5,214 nucleotides of DNA from an uncultured Proteiniphilum sp. Its GTDB lineage: Bacteria; Bacteroidota; Bacteroidia; Bacteroidales; Dysgonomonadaceae. Shown here one piece after another: positions 1 to 5,168 of this stretch; the first letter of the stretch is position 1, and every line of letters starts with the position of its first letter. The position numbers and the translations under genes are program-made. The DNA is taken from the NCBI RefSeq assembly GCF_937873925.1, contig NZ_CALNAT010000259.1, forward strand, positions 1 through 5,214. The letters run 5' to 3'. The notes under the pieces are model-generated. The model did no database searches, was not told where the DNA came from, and saw only the letters and a list, made by a program, of their open reading frames with translations.

Positions 1-50
1 GAAAATTGTTTCTCAGGCAATGAATAGCGGTTCGATTCCGCTGTGCGCTA
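1..50 (+). tRNA. tRNA gene, 3' part only, probably tRNA-Glu (CTC)
   Basis: The window opens inside a tRNA gene. A T-arm is clear: stem AGCGG (26-30), loop TTCGATT (31-37), stem CCGCT (38-42). The 3' acceptor strand GTGCGCT (43-49) and discriminator A50 follow. Upstream, ATTGT (5-9) pairs with GCAAT (17-21, one G-T pair) to make an anticodon stem around loop TTCTCAG (10-16), giving anticodon CTC (12-14), which reads the Glu codon GAG. The four-base variable loop GAAT fits tRNA-Glu. A shifted reading giving TCT (Arg) leaves the anticodon stem unpaired. CCA is not encoded; CTA follows the discriminator. The D-arm and 5' acceptor strand lie outside the window, so amino-acid identity rests on the anticodon arm alone. 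Confidence 0.8.
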
Positions 51-53
51 CTA

Positions 54-96
54 AACAGGAAAAGTGACTAAGCCCATCGCTTTTCTTGTTTTTTTT
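54..96 (+). terminator. Intrinsic terminator after the tRNA
   Basis: AACAGGAAAAGTGA (54-67) pairs with TCGCTTTTCTTGTT (77-90) over 14 positions, with two G-T wobbles, around a nine-base loop. The stem runs into an eight-T tract (89-96). It starts four bases after the tRNA discriminator, so it most likely ends the tRNA transcript and separates it from the VOC gene. Confidence 0.85.
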
Positions 97-140
97 GTTT
101 AATCTGAAGGTTAGCTGTAGAAAAATAATCTCATTAGCTC

Positions 141-163
141 CACAAACTTATTATATATTTGTG
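141..163 (+). promoter_or_regulatory. Candidate Bacteroidales -7 box within an inverted repeat
   Basis: TATATTTG at 154-161 is an exact match to the Bacteroides -7 consensus TAnnTTTG and points toward the VOC gene. No clear -33 TTG is seen at the usual spacing, so support is partial. The box overlaps an inverted repeat, CACAAA (141-146) and TTTGTG (158-163) separated by 11 bases, which could be an operator. If used, it would give a leader of about 135 bases. That leader contains a second small inverted repeat (ACAAGA 173-178, TCTTGT 187-192) and repeated CAAAG motifs. No translated feature is seen in it. Confidence 0.4.
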
Positions 164-304
164 AGGTTTAAAACAAGATCTGAATTTCTTGTCCTATGCA
201 AAGCTGATTGAAAAGGAATGCTTTTAAATTTGCAAAGTGACGCCTTTGAATTAGTGCGAGTGATATTTTGCTAAACGAAAACGGAATGTTCTAAAAACAA
301 AAAT

Positions 305-748
305 ATGGAAAAAAGTAAATTACTTGAAATGAACAATGTCGGTATCGTTGTAGAGAATCTCGACAACGCTATATCTTTTTTCACAGAAATAGGATTGAAT
401 CTCGAAGGACGTGCTATAATCGAAGGGGAATGGGCTGGTCGTGTTACCGGCTTGGGCAATCAGAGTGTGGAGATTGCTATGATGGTTACTCCCGATGGAC
501 ACAGCCGCCTTGAGATTTCAAAATTTATTATCCCGGCAATCGTTTCAGACCATCGAACAGCACCTGTTAATGCTCTTGGTTATCTACGCATAATGTTTAG
601 AGTTGATAACCTTGATGAGTTGGTGTCCCGACTCATAGAAAATGGGGCTGAGCTTGTTGGTGAAGTCGTTCAGTATGAGAACGTCTATCGACTTTGCTAC
701 ATTCGTGGAACGGAAGGGCTTCTAATTGGATTGGCAGAACAGCTATAA
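305..748 (+). CDS. VOC-superfamily (glyoxalase/bleomycin-resistance fold) protein
   Basis: This 147-residue protein has the length and pattern of a one-chain VOC protein with two beta-alpha-beta-beta-beta modules. Module 1 starts at NNVGIVVENLDNAISFF (about 10-26) and ends near SRLEISKF (67-74). Module 2 starts at LRIMFRVDNLDELV (94-107) and ends at RGTEGLLIGLAEQL (134-147). The stretch GEWAGRVTGLGNQSVEIAMM (41-60) and the tail resemble a group of bacterial VOC proteins usually annotated only by fold. The usual H, E, H, E metal ligands appear here as N11, E70, R95 and G142, so only the glutamate is kept. A classical glyoxalase I or dioxygenase activity is therefore doubtful, and the substrate is unknown. 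The ATG follows the A-rich stretch AAAAACAAAAAT with no Shine-Dalgarno, as expected in Bacteroidota. The gene lies 24 bases upstream of the SRPBCC gene and is likely co-transcribed with it. Confidence 0.9.
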   Translation: MEKSKLLEMNNVGIVVENLDNAISFFTEIGLNLEGRAIIEGEWAGRVTGLGNQSVEIAMMVTPDGHSRLEISKFIIPAIVSDHRTAPVNALGYLRIMFRVDNLDELVSRLIENGAELVGEVVQYENVYRLCYIRGTEGLLIGLAEQL

Positions 749-772
749 AACACACTTAAAAAATAAAACAAA

Positions 773-1249
773 ATGACGGAAACAAAAATTCCAACAGTAG
801 AAACACAAATGCTAATTAGAAAACCTGTTGCAACGGTCTTTCAGGCATTTATTGACCCGACAATCACGACTAATTTTTGGTTTACAAAATCAAGCGGACA
901 ATTAGAAGTAGGCAAAACAACCACTTGGGAATGGGAAATGTATGGCGTTTCAACGAAAGTATTTGTAAAGGACATTATTCCGAATAAGAAAATATCCATT
1001 GAATGGGACGACACGCCGGTTACAACAGTTGATTTTGAGTTTACAGCACTGACTGACGATACGACGTATGTTGTTATCAAAAACTACGGCTTCAAAGAAA
1101 CAGGCGACGATTTAATACAAGCCATACAAGACAACACAGGCGGTTTTACAACAGTTTTAGACGGAATGAAAGCATATTTAGAATACAATCTAAAACTGAA
1201 TTTAATTGGCGACAAGTTTCCAAAAGAAATAAGTAATCACGGACAATAA
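773..1249 (+). CDS. SRPBCC / Aha1-domain (AHSA1-like) ligand-binding-fold protein
   Basis: This 158-residue protein reads as one START/Bet v1-like helix-grip domain. An N-terminal strand and helix carry the hallmark IRKPVATVFQAFIDP (15-29). The FWFTKSSGQLEVGKTTTWEW segment (35-54) corresponds to the usual W-F...G.L..G....W stretch of the Aha1 C-terminal-like family. Strands around KVFVKDIIPNKKISIEW (62-78), TTVDFEFTAL (84-93) and TTYVVIKNYGF (97-107) follow, then the long C-terminal helix GGFTTVLDGMKAYLEYNLKL (123-142) that closes the cavity. Members bind hydrophobic ligands or act in stress responses; the ligand here cannot be read from sequence. No signal peptide or membrane segment is visible, so it is probably cytosolic. 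The start follows AATAAAACAAA with no Shine-Dalgarno. A hand count over 781-1080 gives about 37% G+C, clearly lower than sampled parts of pheT, a mild hint of different ancestry. Terminators follow within 90 bases. Confidence 0.88.
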   Translation: MTETKIPTVETQMLIRKPVATVFQAFIDPTITTNFWFTKSSGQLEVGKTTTWEWEMYGVSTKVFVKDIIPNKKISIEWDDTPVTTVDFEFTALTDDTTYVVIKNYGFKETGDDLIQAIQDNTGGFTTVLDGMKAYLEYNLKLNLIGDKFPKEISNHGQ

Positions 1250-1336
1250 ACCAACAAATCAATGGTCAATTTACGGAGATAAATCTGAGAAACAAGCCTG
1301 ATAACAGTCTAATTCATTGAGGGATTTCAATAAATT

Positions 1337-1377
1337 AATCCTCTCTATATTACATCAAAATATAGAGGGGATTTTTG
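1337..1377 (+). terminator. Intrinsic terminator of the VOC-SRPBCC unit
   Basis: A 15-position stem pairs 1337-1351 (AATCCTCTCTATATT) with 1359-1373, with one G-T wobble, around loop ACATCAA. A short T run (1372-1376) follows on the plus strand. The 87 bases between the SRPBCC stop and this hairpin hold no gene or repeat that I can see. The opposite strand has no clean T tract after the hairpin, so it is likely a plus-strand terminator. Confidence 0.8.
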
Positions 1378-1408
1378 TGGCACGTTCTCTAAATTAAAAA
1401 AAAATCGC

Positions 1409-1442
1409 CCAACTATTTGTTTGCTAAATAGTTGGTATTTTT
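1409..1442. terminator. Bidirectional terminator at the convergent junction
   Basis: A perfect 10-base stem pairs CCAACTATTT (1409-1418) with AAATAGTTGG (1426-1435) around loop GTTTGCT. On the plus strand it is followed by TATTTTTG (1436-1443). On the minus strand it is followed by GCGATTTTTTTTT, because 1396-1404 is a run of nine A. It can therefore stop both the plus-strand VOC-SRPBCC transcript (as a backup) and the minus-strand yebC transcript, whose stop codon lies about 120 bases away. Confidence 0.85.
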
Positions 1443-1559
1443 GTTTGTCAAAAATTAAGTGTATTCCCCATTTAATGCGGTTAACCGCTCCAAATCCTCG
1501 GGAAAATGTTTCGGGACTTGTTGGGTTTAGGCTACTTCACTAACCATAAATTATTCTAC
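1443..1559. other. Gene-free stretch between terminator and the YebC gene
   Basis: Together with the two terminators this completes the gene-free interval 1250-1559. It contains a perfect 12-base palindrome, GCGGTTAACCGC (1477-1488). On the minus strand there is a short open stretch (1526 down to a TAA at 1455-1457) with a protein-like sequence including PKHFPEDLERL. A stop at 1527-1529 and the lack of a start codon mean it is not an intact gene. It could be the last remnant of a decayed gene or chance. Confidence 0.5.
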
Positions 1560-2270
1560 CTATGCCATATTGTGAAAAACATTCTGGACATCGTCGTCGT
1601 CCTCAAATTTTTCCAGTAGTTTTTCGATCTGTGCGCGTTGTTCTTCGTTGAGTTCTTTGGTGTCGTGCGGAATACGCTCAAACTCGGCTGAATGGATCTC
1701 AAAACCGTTCTCTTCCAGATAGCTCTGGATATCGGAGTAGGACTTGAAATCGCCGTAGAGCAGAATATCCTCCTCATCAGCTTCCACCTCATCCACACCG
1801 TAGTCGATCAGTTCCAGTTCAAGGTCTTCCAGCGAAATACCATCTTTCGGGGCTATCCTGAATACACATTTATGGTCGAATAAAAATTCCAGACTACCGG
1901 AGGTTCCCAATGAGCCGCCATGTTTGTTGAAATAGCTGCGGACGTTCGCCACAGTGCGCGTGGGATTATCGGTGGCCGTTTCCACCACGATGGCGATGCC
2001 GTAAGGCCCATAACCTTCATATACCATTTCCTTATAATCGGAATGATCCTTGTCGGTCGCCTTTTTGATGGCACGCTCCACGTTGTCCTTGGGCATATTC
2101 TCTTTCTTGGCCTGCTGTATCAATACACGCAGGCGCGGATTGGTATCGGCATCAGGACCACCCTCACGGGCGGCAATAGTGATCTGTTTTCCTAATTTAG
2201 TGAATACGCGGGCCATGTTACCCCAGCGTTTCATCTTGGTTGCCTTTCTATATTCAAATGCTCTTCCCAT
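1560..2270 (-). CDS. yebC: YebC/PmpR (TACO1) family protein
   Basis: This 236-residue protein is full length for the YebC/PmpR/TACO1 family. Visible signatures are the N-terminal KRWGNMARVFTKLGKQI (14-30), GGPDADTNPRLR (37-48), NMPKDNVERAIKKA (58-71), YEGYGPYGIAIVVE (84-97), TDNPTRTVANVRSYFNKHGG (100-119) and the acidic C-terminal DDDDVQNVFHN (224-234). Family members were first described as DNA-binding regulators (PmpR). Mitochondrial TACO1 and more recent bacterial work point to a ribosome-associated role that relieves stalling at proline-rich stretches. I would expect a cytosolic translation-linked role here but cannot prove it from sequence. The first ATG is preferred over M13 and M19 because MGRAFEYRKATKMKRWGNM matches the usual start in this phylum. 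The ATG follows ATATAACAAT with no Shine-Dalgarno. It lies 164 bases downstream of pheT on the same strand with no TAnnTTTG box between, so co-transcription with pheT is likely. Confidence 0.95.
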   Translation of the reverse strand: MGRAFEYRKATKMKRWGNMARVFTKLGKQITIAAREGGPDADTNPRLRVLIQQAKKENMPKDNVERAIKKATDKDHSDYKEMVYEGYGPYGIAIVVETATDNPTRTVANVRSYFNKHGGSLGTSGSLEFLFDHKCVFRIAPKDGISLEDLELELIDYGVDEVEADEEDILLYGDFKSYSDIQSYLEENGFEIHSAEFERIPHDTKELNEEQRAQIEKLLEKFEDDDDVQNVFHNMA

Positions 2271-2301
2271 ATTGTTATATCCTATTATCTATATCTGTCT
2301 T

Positions 2302-2322
2302 ATTTCAATCTTTTATCAATCT
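2302..2322 (-). repeat. AGATTGA motif pair upstream of the YebC gene
   Basis: On the minus strand 2322-2304 reads AGATTGATAAAAGATTGAA, two GATTGA motifs 11 bases apart. Apart from one inserted T it equals the plus-strand sequence at 4966-4983 on the other side of pheT. GATA/GATT-like words continue toward the gene at similar spacing (GACAGATATAGATAATAGG, down to about 2281), so this is a weaker form of the array upstream of pheT, in inverted orientation. Confidence 0.5.
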
Positions 2323-2325
2323 CCT

Positions 2326-2426
2326 ATCGTGCGAAGCACAATATCTTCACGAAGTGAACTATCGCCGAAGGCATTATCATGGGCAACATATATCTGCGAA
2401 GCCATTATCATTATCGTGCGAAGCAC
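2326..2426. repeat. Array of ATC-spaced mini-hairpins with constant CGAAG core
   Basis: Six units of about 15-18 bases, then an extra ATTATC and a final spacing, fill most of the pheT-yebC gap. Each hairpin is preceded by ATC (2326, 2343, 2361, 2376, 2392, 2413). The units are GTGC-GAA-GCAC (2329-2339), TTCAC-GAA-GTGAA (2346-2358), GCC-GAA-GGC (2364-2372), a degenerate ATG-GGCAA-CAT (2379-2389), GC-GAA-GC (2396-2402) and GTGC-GAA-GCAC again (2416-2426). The stems differ in sequence and length but remain complementary, while C-GAA-G is constant in five of six. The heptamer GCGAAGC, known as an unusually stable DNA mini-hairpin, occurs exactly at 2331, 2396 and 2418. The last hairpin ends eight bases from the pheT stop codon. 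No T tract follows on either strand, so it does not look like an intrinsic terminator. I do not know a named family for it. Confidence 0.8.
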
Positions 2427-2434
2427 ATTGTCTC

Positions 2435-4897
2435 TTATCTCAATTGTGCTCCCAACTCACTTTCCAGACTTTTTTGGATCCTCTGCATTACGTTGTCGAT
2501 CTGTTTGTCGTTGAGCGTTTTTTCTTCGTCCTGTAACAAAAAGTTGACCGCATAGGATTTTTTACCTTGGGGCAGGTTTTTTCCTTCATACACATCAAAG
2601 AGCGATACCTGTTTCAACAGTTTCTTTTCCGATTTGAGGGCGATCTCCCGGATTTGGGCAAAAGTGATCTCTTTATCTATCAGCAGTGCCAGGTCTCGGC
2701 TTACGGCGGGGAATCTGGCTGTTTCCGAAAAGCGTACCGATTGTTTTTCGGACTCTTTCATCAGTAGATCCCAGTTCATCTCGGCAAAAAATACATCCGT
2801 ATCGATATCGAACTTTTTGCATATTGCCGGGGAAACAATTCCAAAGAAGCCTATGGTGCGTTTGTGGGTTTTGACACTCATACCTGCGGAGAGGAGTTCG
2901 TTTCGTTCTGTTTCGAAGAATACCTGATTTTCACTGATCCCCATTCTCTTCAGTATATTTTCCACGTGCGCTTTCAGTTCGAAGACGGAACTTTGTTCCC
3001 CGGCCGTGGCCCAGTTCTTATGGGTGCGTTTGCCGCATATCCATAATCCGATGTGGAATTCTTCGGAATAGGGAGCAAGGATATTTTCGTTACTCTTTTT
3101 TGCTGCATCGAAGAAATAACAGTTGCCGAATTCATAGAAACGGAGGTCACCATGTTTGCGGTTGCGATTGTATGCAATACTTTCCAGTCCCCCGAAAAGC
3201 AATGTTTGACGCATTACGTTGAGGTCGTTGCTCAGCGGGTTTAGCAGTGGGACGCAATTCGTGGCAGGATAGGTTTCAAACGCCTCATAATAACCCTTTT
3301 TAGTAAGCGAATTATTCAATATCTCGTTGAAACCGTTTGCAGTAAGCTGTTCCGAAATTAATGTCTGTAGTTTTTGCTTACGGTCTGCGGGCATTTGAGC
3401 AGAGAGGTTCGCCTTTAATGAGTCGCTGATCTCCACATTGTTGTAACCGTAGATACGGAGGATATCTTCGATCACATCCACATCACGCGTTACATCCACC
3501 CGGTAGGTAGGGATACGCAGGGTGAGTTCGTTATCCGTTTCATTTTCTATCTCAATCTCCAGACTGTGCAGGATGTTCTTGACAGTCTCTTTCGGTATCT
3601 CTTTCCCTATCAGTTTGTTTATCTTATCGTAAGAGAGGCTTACCTGTGCTCTTTCGACAGGAACAGGGTAGATATCACGTACATCACCCTCTATCGTGCC
3701 GCCCGCCAGTTCTTTCACCAGCATAGCTGCCCGTTTCAATACATAGACCGTATTGGCGGGATCGGCGCCCCGTTCGAAGCGGAACGACGAATCGGTGTTC
3801 AGCCCGTGGCGACGGGCTGTTTTTCGTACCCATGTAGGATTGAAATAGGCCGATTCCAGGAATATATCGGTTGTCTTTTCGGTCACACCTGAGTCTAATC
3901 CTCCGAACACGCCGGCGATACACATCCCCTCCTCCGAGTTACAGATCATCAGGTCGTTCTCATTCAATTCGCGCTCCTCTTCATCCAATGTGATGAATTT
4001 GGTTTTTTCAGGCATGGTGCGTATCACAACCTCGTTCCCGGTGATCCGTGCCGCATCGAAAGCGTGCATCGGATGCCCTGTTTCATGAAGTACGAAATTA
4101 GTGATATCTACAATATTGTTGATGGGACGAAGCCCGATCAGCAGCAGTTTATTTTTCAGCCAGTCGGGACTCTCTTTCACTGTCACACCACGGATGGTCA
4201 GTCCCGAATAGCGTGGGCAGGCTTCCCTGTTCTCCACAATCACTTCGATACCGCCTTCCTGTGAGTCAACGGAGAATTCTTCTACAGACGGTTTTGTAAG
4301 TTTATAAGGTTTACCCGCCTGTTCCAGCCATGCCGCCAGGTCGCGTGCCACGCCAAAGTGGGAGGCTGCATCTATGCGGTTGGGAGTTATGTCTACTTCC
4401 AGTACATAATCGCTCTTTACGTTGTAGTACTCTTTGGCAGGCATTCCTACTTTGGCGTCCCCGGACAGTACAATAATACCGTCGTGTGAGGTGCCGATAC
4501 CGATCTCGTCCTCGGCACATATCATGCCGAACGACTCTTCACCACGGATCCTGGAACGCTTTATCGTGATTACATCATCGCCAAAATAGAGTTTCGTGCC
4601 GAGGGGGGCTACCACCACTTTCTGCCCGGCTGCCACGTTGGGCGCACCGCATACGATTTTCTGCGGTTCTTCGCCGTTGCCGATATCTACGGTAGTGAGG
4701 TGCAGATGGTCGGAATTGGGATGGGACACGCATGTCAGCACTTTCCCGATCACCAGGCCTTCCAAGCCCCCTTTGATGGTTTGTATCTCTTCCACACTCC
4801 CTGTTTCCAGTCCTATGGAAGTGAGTGCATCGGCTGTCTCTTGTGGCGACAGATCGAATTGAAGGTACTCTTTGAGCCAGTTGTACGAAATGTTCAT
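2435..4897 (-). CDS. pheT: Phenylalanine--tRNA ligase beta subunit
   Basis: PheT forms the alpha2-beta2 cytosolic enzyme with PheS, charging tRNA-Phe; the beta chain binds tRNA and edits mischarged Tyr-tRNA-Phe. All domains are present in its 820 residues. The N-terminal MNISYNWLKEYLQFDLSPQE is followed by the EMAP-II-like OB fold (about 42-155, with HPNSDHLHLTTVDIG and IVCGAPNV). The B3/4 editing domain is at about 215-385 (GLRPINNIVDITNFVLHETG, HPMHAFDA, TDSSFRFERGADP). B5 is at about 413-487 (RVDVTRDVDVIEDILRIYGY, 466-485). The degenerate synthetase core follows (about 490-715, NPLSNDLNVMRQTLL). The FDX-ACB anticodon-recognition domain is at about 728-820 (ARFPAVSRDLALLID). Length fits Bacteroidota PheT, slightly longer than the roughly 795 residues in E. 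coli. No frameshift or internal stop is seen. pheS is not adjacent; the YebC-family gene lies downstream instead. No T-box or attenuator-type leader was recognised upstream. Confidence 0.98.
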   Translation of the reverse strand: MNISYNWLKEYLQFDLSPQETADALTSIGLETGSVEEIQTIKGGLEGLVIGKVLTCVSHPNSDHLHLTTVDIGNGEEPQKIVCGAPNVAAGQKVVVAPLGTKLYFGDDVITIKRSRIRGEESFGMICAEDEIGIGTSHDGIIVLSGDAKVGMPAKEYYNVKSDYVLEVDITPNRIDAASHFGVARDLAAWLEQAGKPYKLTKPSVEEFSVDSQEGGIEVIVENREACPRYSGLTIRGVTVKESPDWLKNKLLLIGLRPINNIVDITNFVLHETGHPMHAFDAARITGNEVVIRTMPEKTKFITLDEEERELNENDLMICNSEEGMCIAGVFGGLDSGVTEKTTDIFLESAYFNPTWVRKTARRHGLNTDSSFRFERGADPANTVYVLKRAAMLVKELAGGTIEGDVRDIYPVPVERAQVSLSYDKINKLIGKEIPKETVKNILHSLEIEIENETDNELTLRIPTYRVDVTRDVDVIEDILRIYGYNNVEISDSLKANLSAQMPADRKQKLQTLISEQLTANGFNEILNNSLTKKGYYEAFETYPATNCVPLLNPLSNDLNVMRQTLLFGGLESIAYNRNRKHGDLRFYEFGNCYFFDAAKKSNENILAPYSEEFHIGLWICGKRTHKNWATAGEQSSVFELKAHVENILKRMGISENQVFFETERNELLSAGMSVKTHKRTIGFFGIVSPAICKKFDIDTDVFFAEMNWDLLMKESEKQSVRFSETARFPAVSRDLALLIDKEITFAQIREIALKSEKKLLKQVSLFDVYEGKNLPQGKKSYAVNFLLQDEEKTLNDKQIDNVMQRIQKSLESELGAQLR

Positions 4898-4916
4898 TCT
4901 ACTAAAATTGCAATGG

Positions 4917-5006
4917 GATTTATGCGGATTAAAACAGATTAAATCTTACTGATATAGATCGATTCAGATTGAAAAAGATTGAAGGAGTTTGAAAAAGATT
5001 GATGAT
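4917..5006. repeat. 10-base-period GATT array upstream of pheT
   Basis: Nine consecutive 10-base units can be laid out with GATT, or a one- or two-base variant, at the first position: 4917 GATT, 4927 GATT, 4937 GATT, 4947 TACT, 4957 GATC, 4967 GATT, 4977 GATT, 4987 GTTT, 4997 GATT. The best units are GATTGAAAAA (4967) and GATTGAAGGA (4977). A 14-base exact direct repeat, TTGAAAAAGATTGA, occurs at 4969-4982 and 4989-5002. The A-rich half of several units repeats once per helical turn, which would favour curved DNA. It begins 19 bases upstream of the pheT ATG and would overlap the 5' leader or promoter region. Confidence 0.75.
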
Positions 5007-5083
5007 CTTTGGTTTTCCAATCTGCTTTAAATCAAAATAAACCTGTTAAAATCCGGAATCCTGATTCTTTTTGAAATAGGGCT

Positions 5084-5091
5084 CAAAATTA
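5084..5091 (-). promoter_or_regulatory. Possible -7 box for pheT
   Basis: On the minus strand 5091-5084 reads TAATTTTG, matching TAnnTTTG. No TTG is found at the expected -33 spacing; the nearest is about 34 bases upstream. The site lies about 187 bases from the pheT start and would put the whole GATT array into the 5' leader. It is a single-motif match in AT-rich DNA, so support is weak. Confidence 0.25.
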
Positions 5092-5121
5092 CAAAAAAAA
5101 GCGATAACCTCTCTATATTTG

Positions 5122-5163
5122 GATTCAAGATTTCAGATTCAAAATTCAAGATTCAAGATTGTA
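5122..5163. repeat. Heptamer tandem repeat (GATTCAA)
   Basis: Six 7-base units run without gaps: GATTCAA (5122), GATTTCA (5129), GATTCAA (5136), AATTCAA (5143), GATTCAA (5150), GATTGTA (5157). Three are identical and the others differ at one to three positions. The array is non-coding and about 225 bases upstream of pheT. The period differs from the neighbouring 10-base array although both are built on GATT. Confidence 0.8.
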
Positions 5164-5168
5164 AAAAA

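Noticed and set aside
9..15. Reading the partial tRNA as tRNA-Arg with anticodon TCT
   Set aside because: That register leaves the anticodon stem unpaired and puts a pyrimidine at position 37. The CTC register gives a full five-pair stem.
264..271. TATTTTGC as a second -7 box close to the VOC gene
   Set aside because: It is not a full TAnnTTTG match, and the upstream TTTG at 245-248 is only 15 bases away, too short for the usual spacing.
1477..1490. GCGGTT...CCGCT resembling the tRNA T-arm, as a possible att site copy
   Set aside because: Only the stem words match and the T-loop is absent. The likeness follows from the palindrome, and there is no integrase or longer duplication of the tRNA 3' end.
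2326..2426. CRISPR-like array
   Set aside because: Units are only 15-18 bases, the repeated part is a changing hairpin, and there are no unique spacers of typical length or cas genes.
2050..2536. Long plus-strand open frames opposite yebC and the pheT 3' end
   Set aside because: They overlap two strongly conserved minus-strand genes, show no recognisable domain, and cross the hairpin array. They are shadow frames.
3566..3892. 108-codon plus-strand frame inside pheT
   Set aside because: It lies antisense to the conserved B3/4 and B5 domains of PheT, with no family resemblance and no promoter or leader of its own.
5108..5119. CCTCTCTATATT shared with the terminator stem at 1340-1351
   Set aside because: A 12-base match somewhere within 5.2 kb is expected by chance, and no partner arm is present at the second site.
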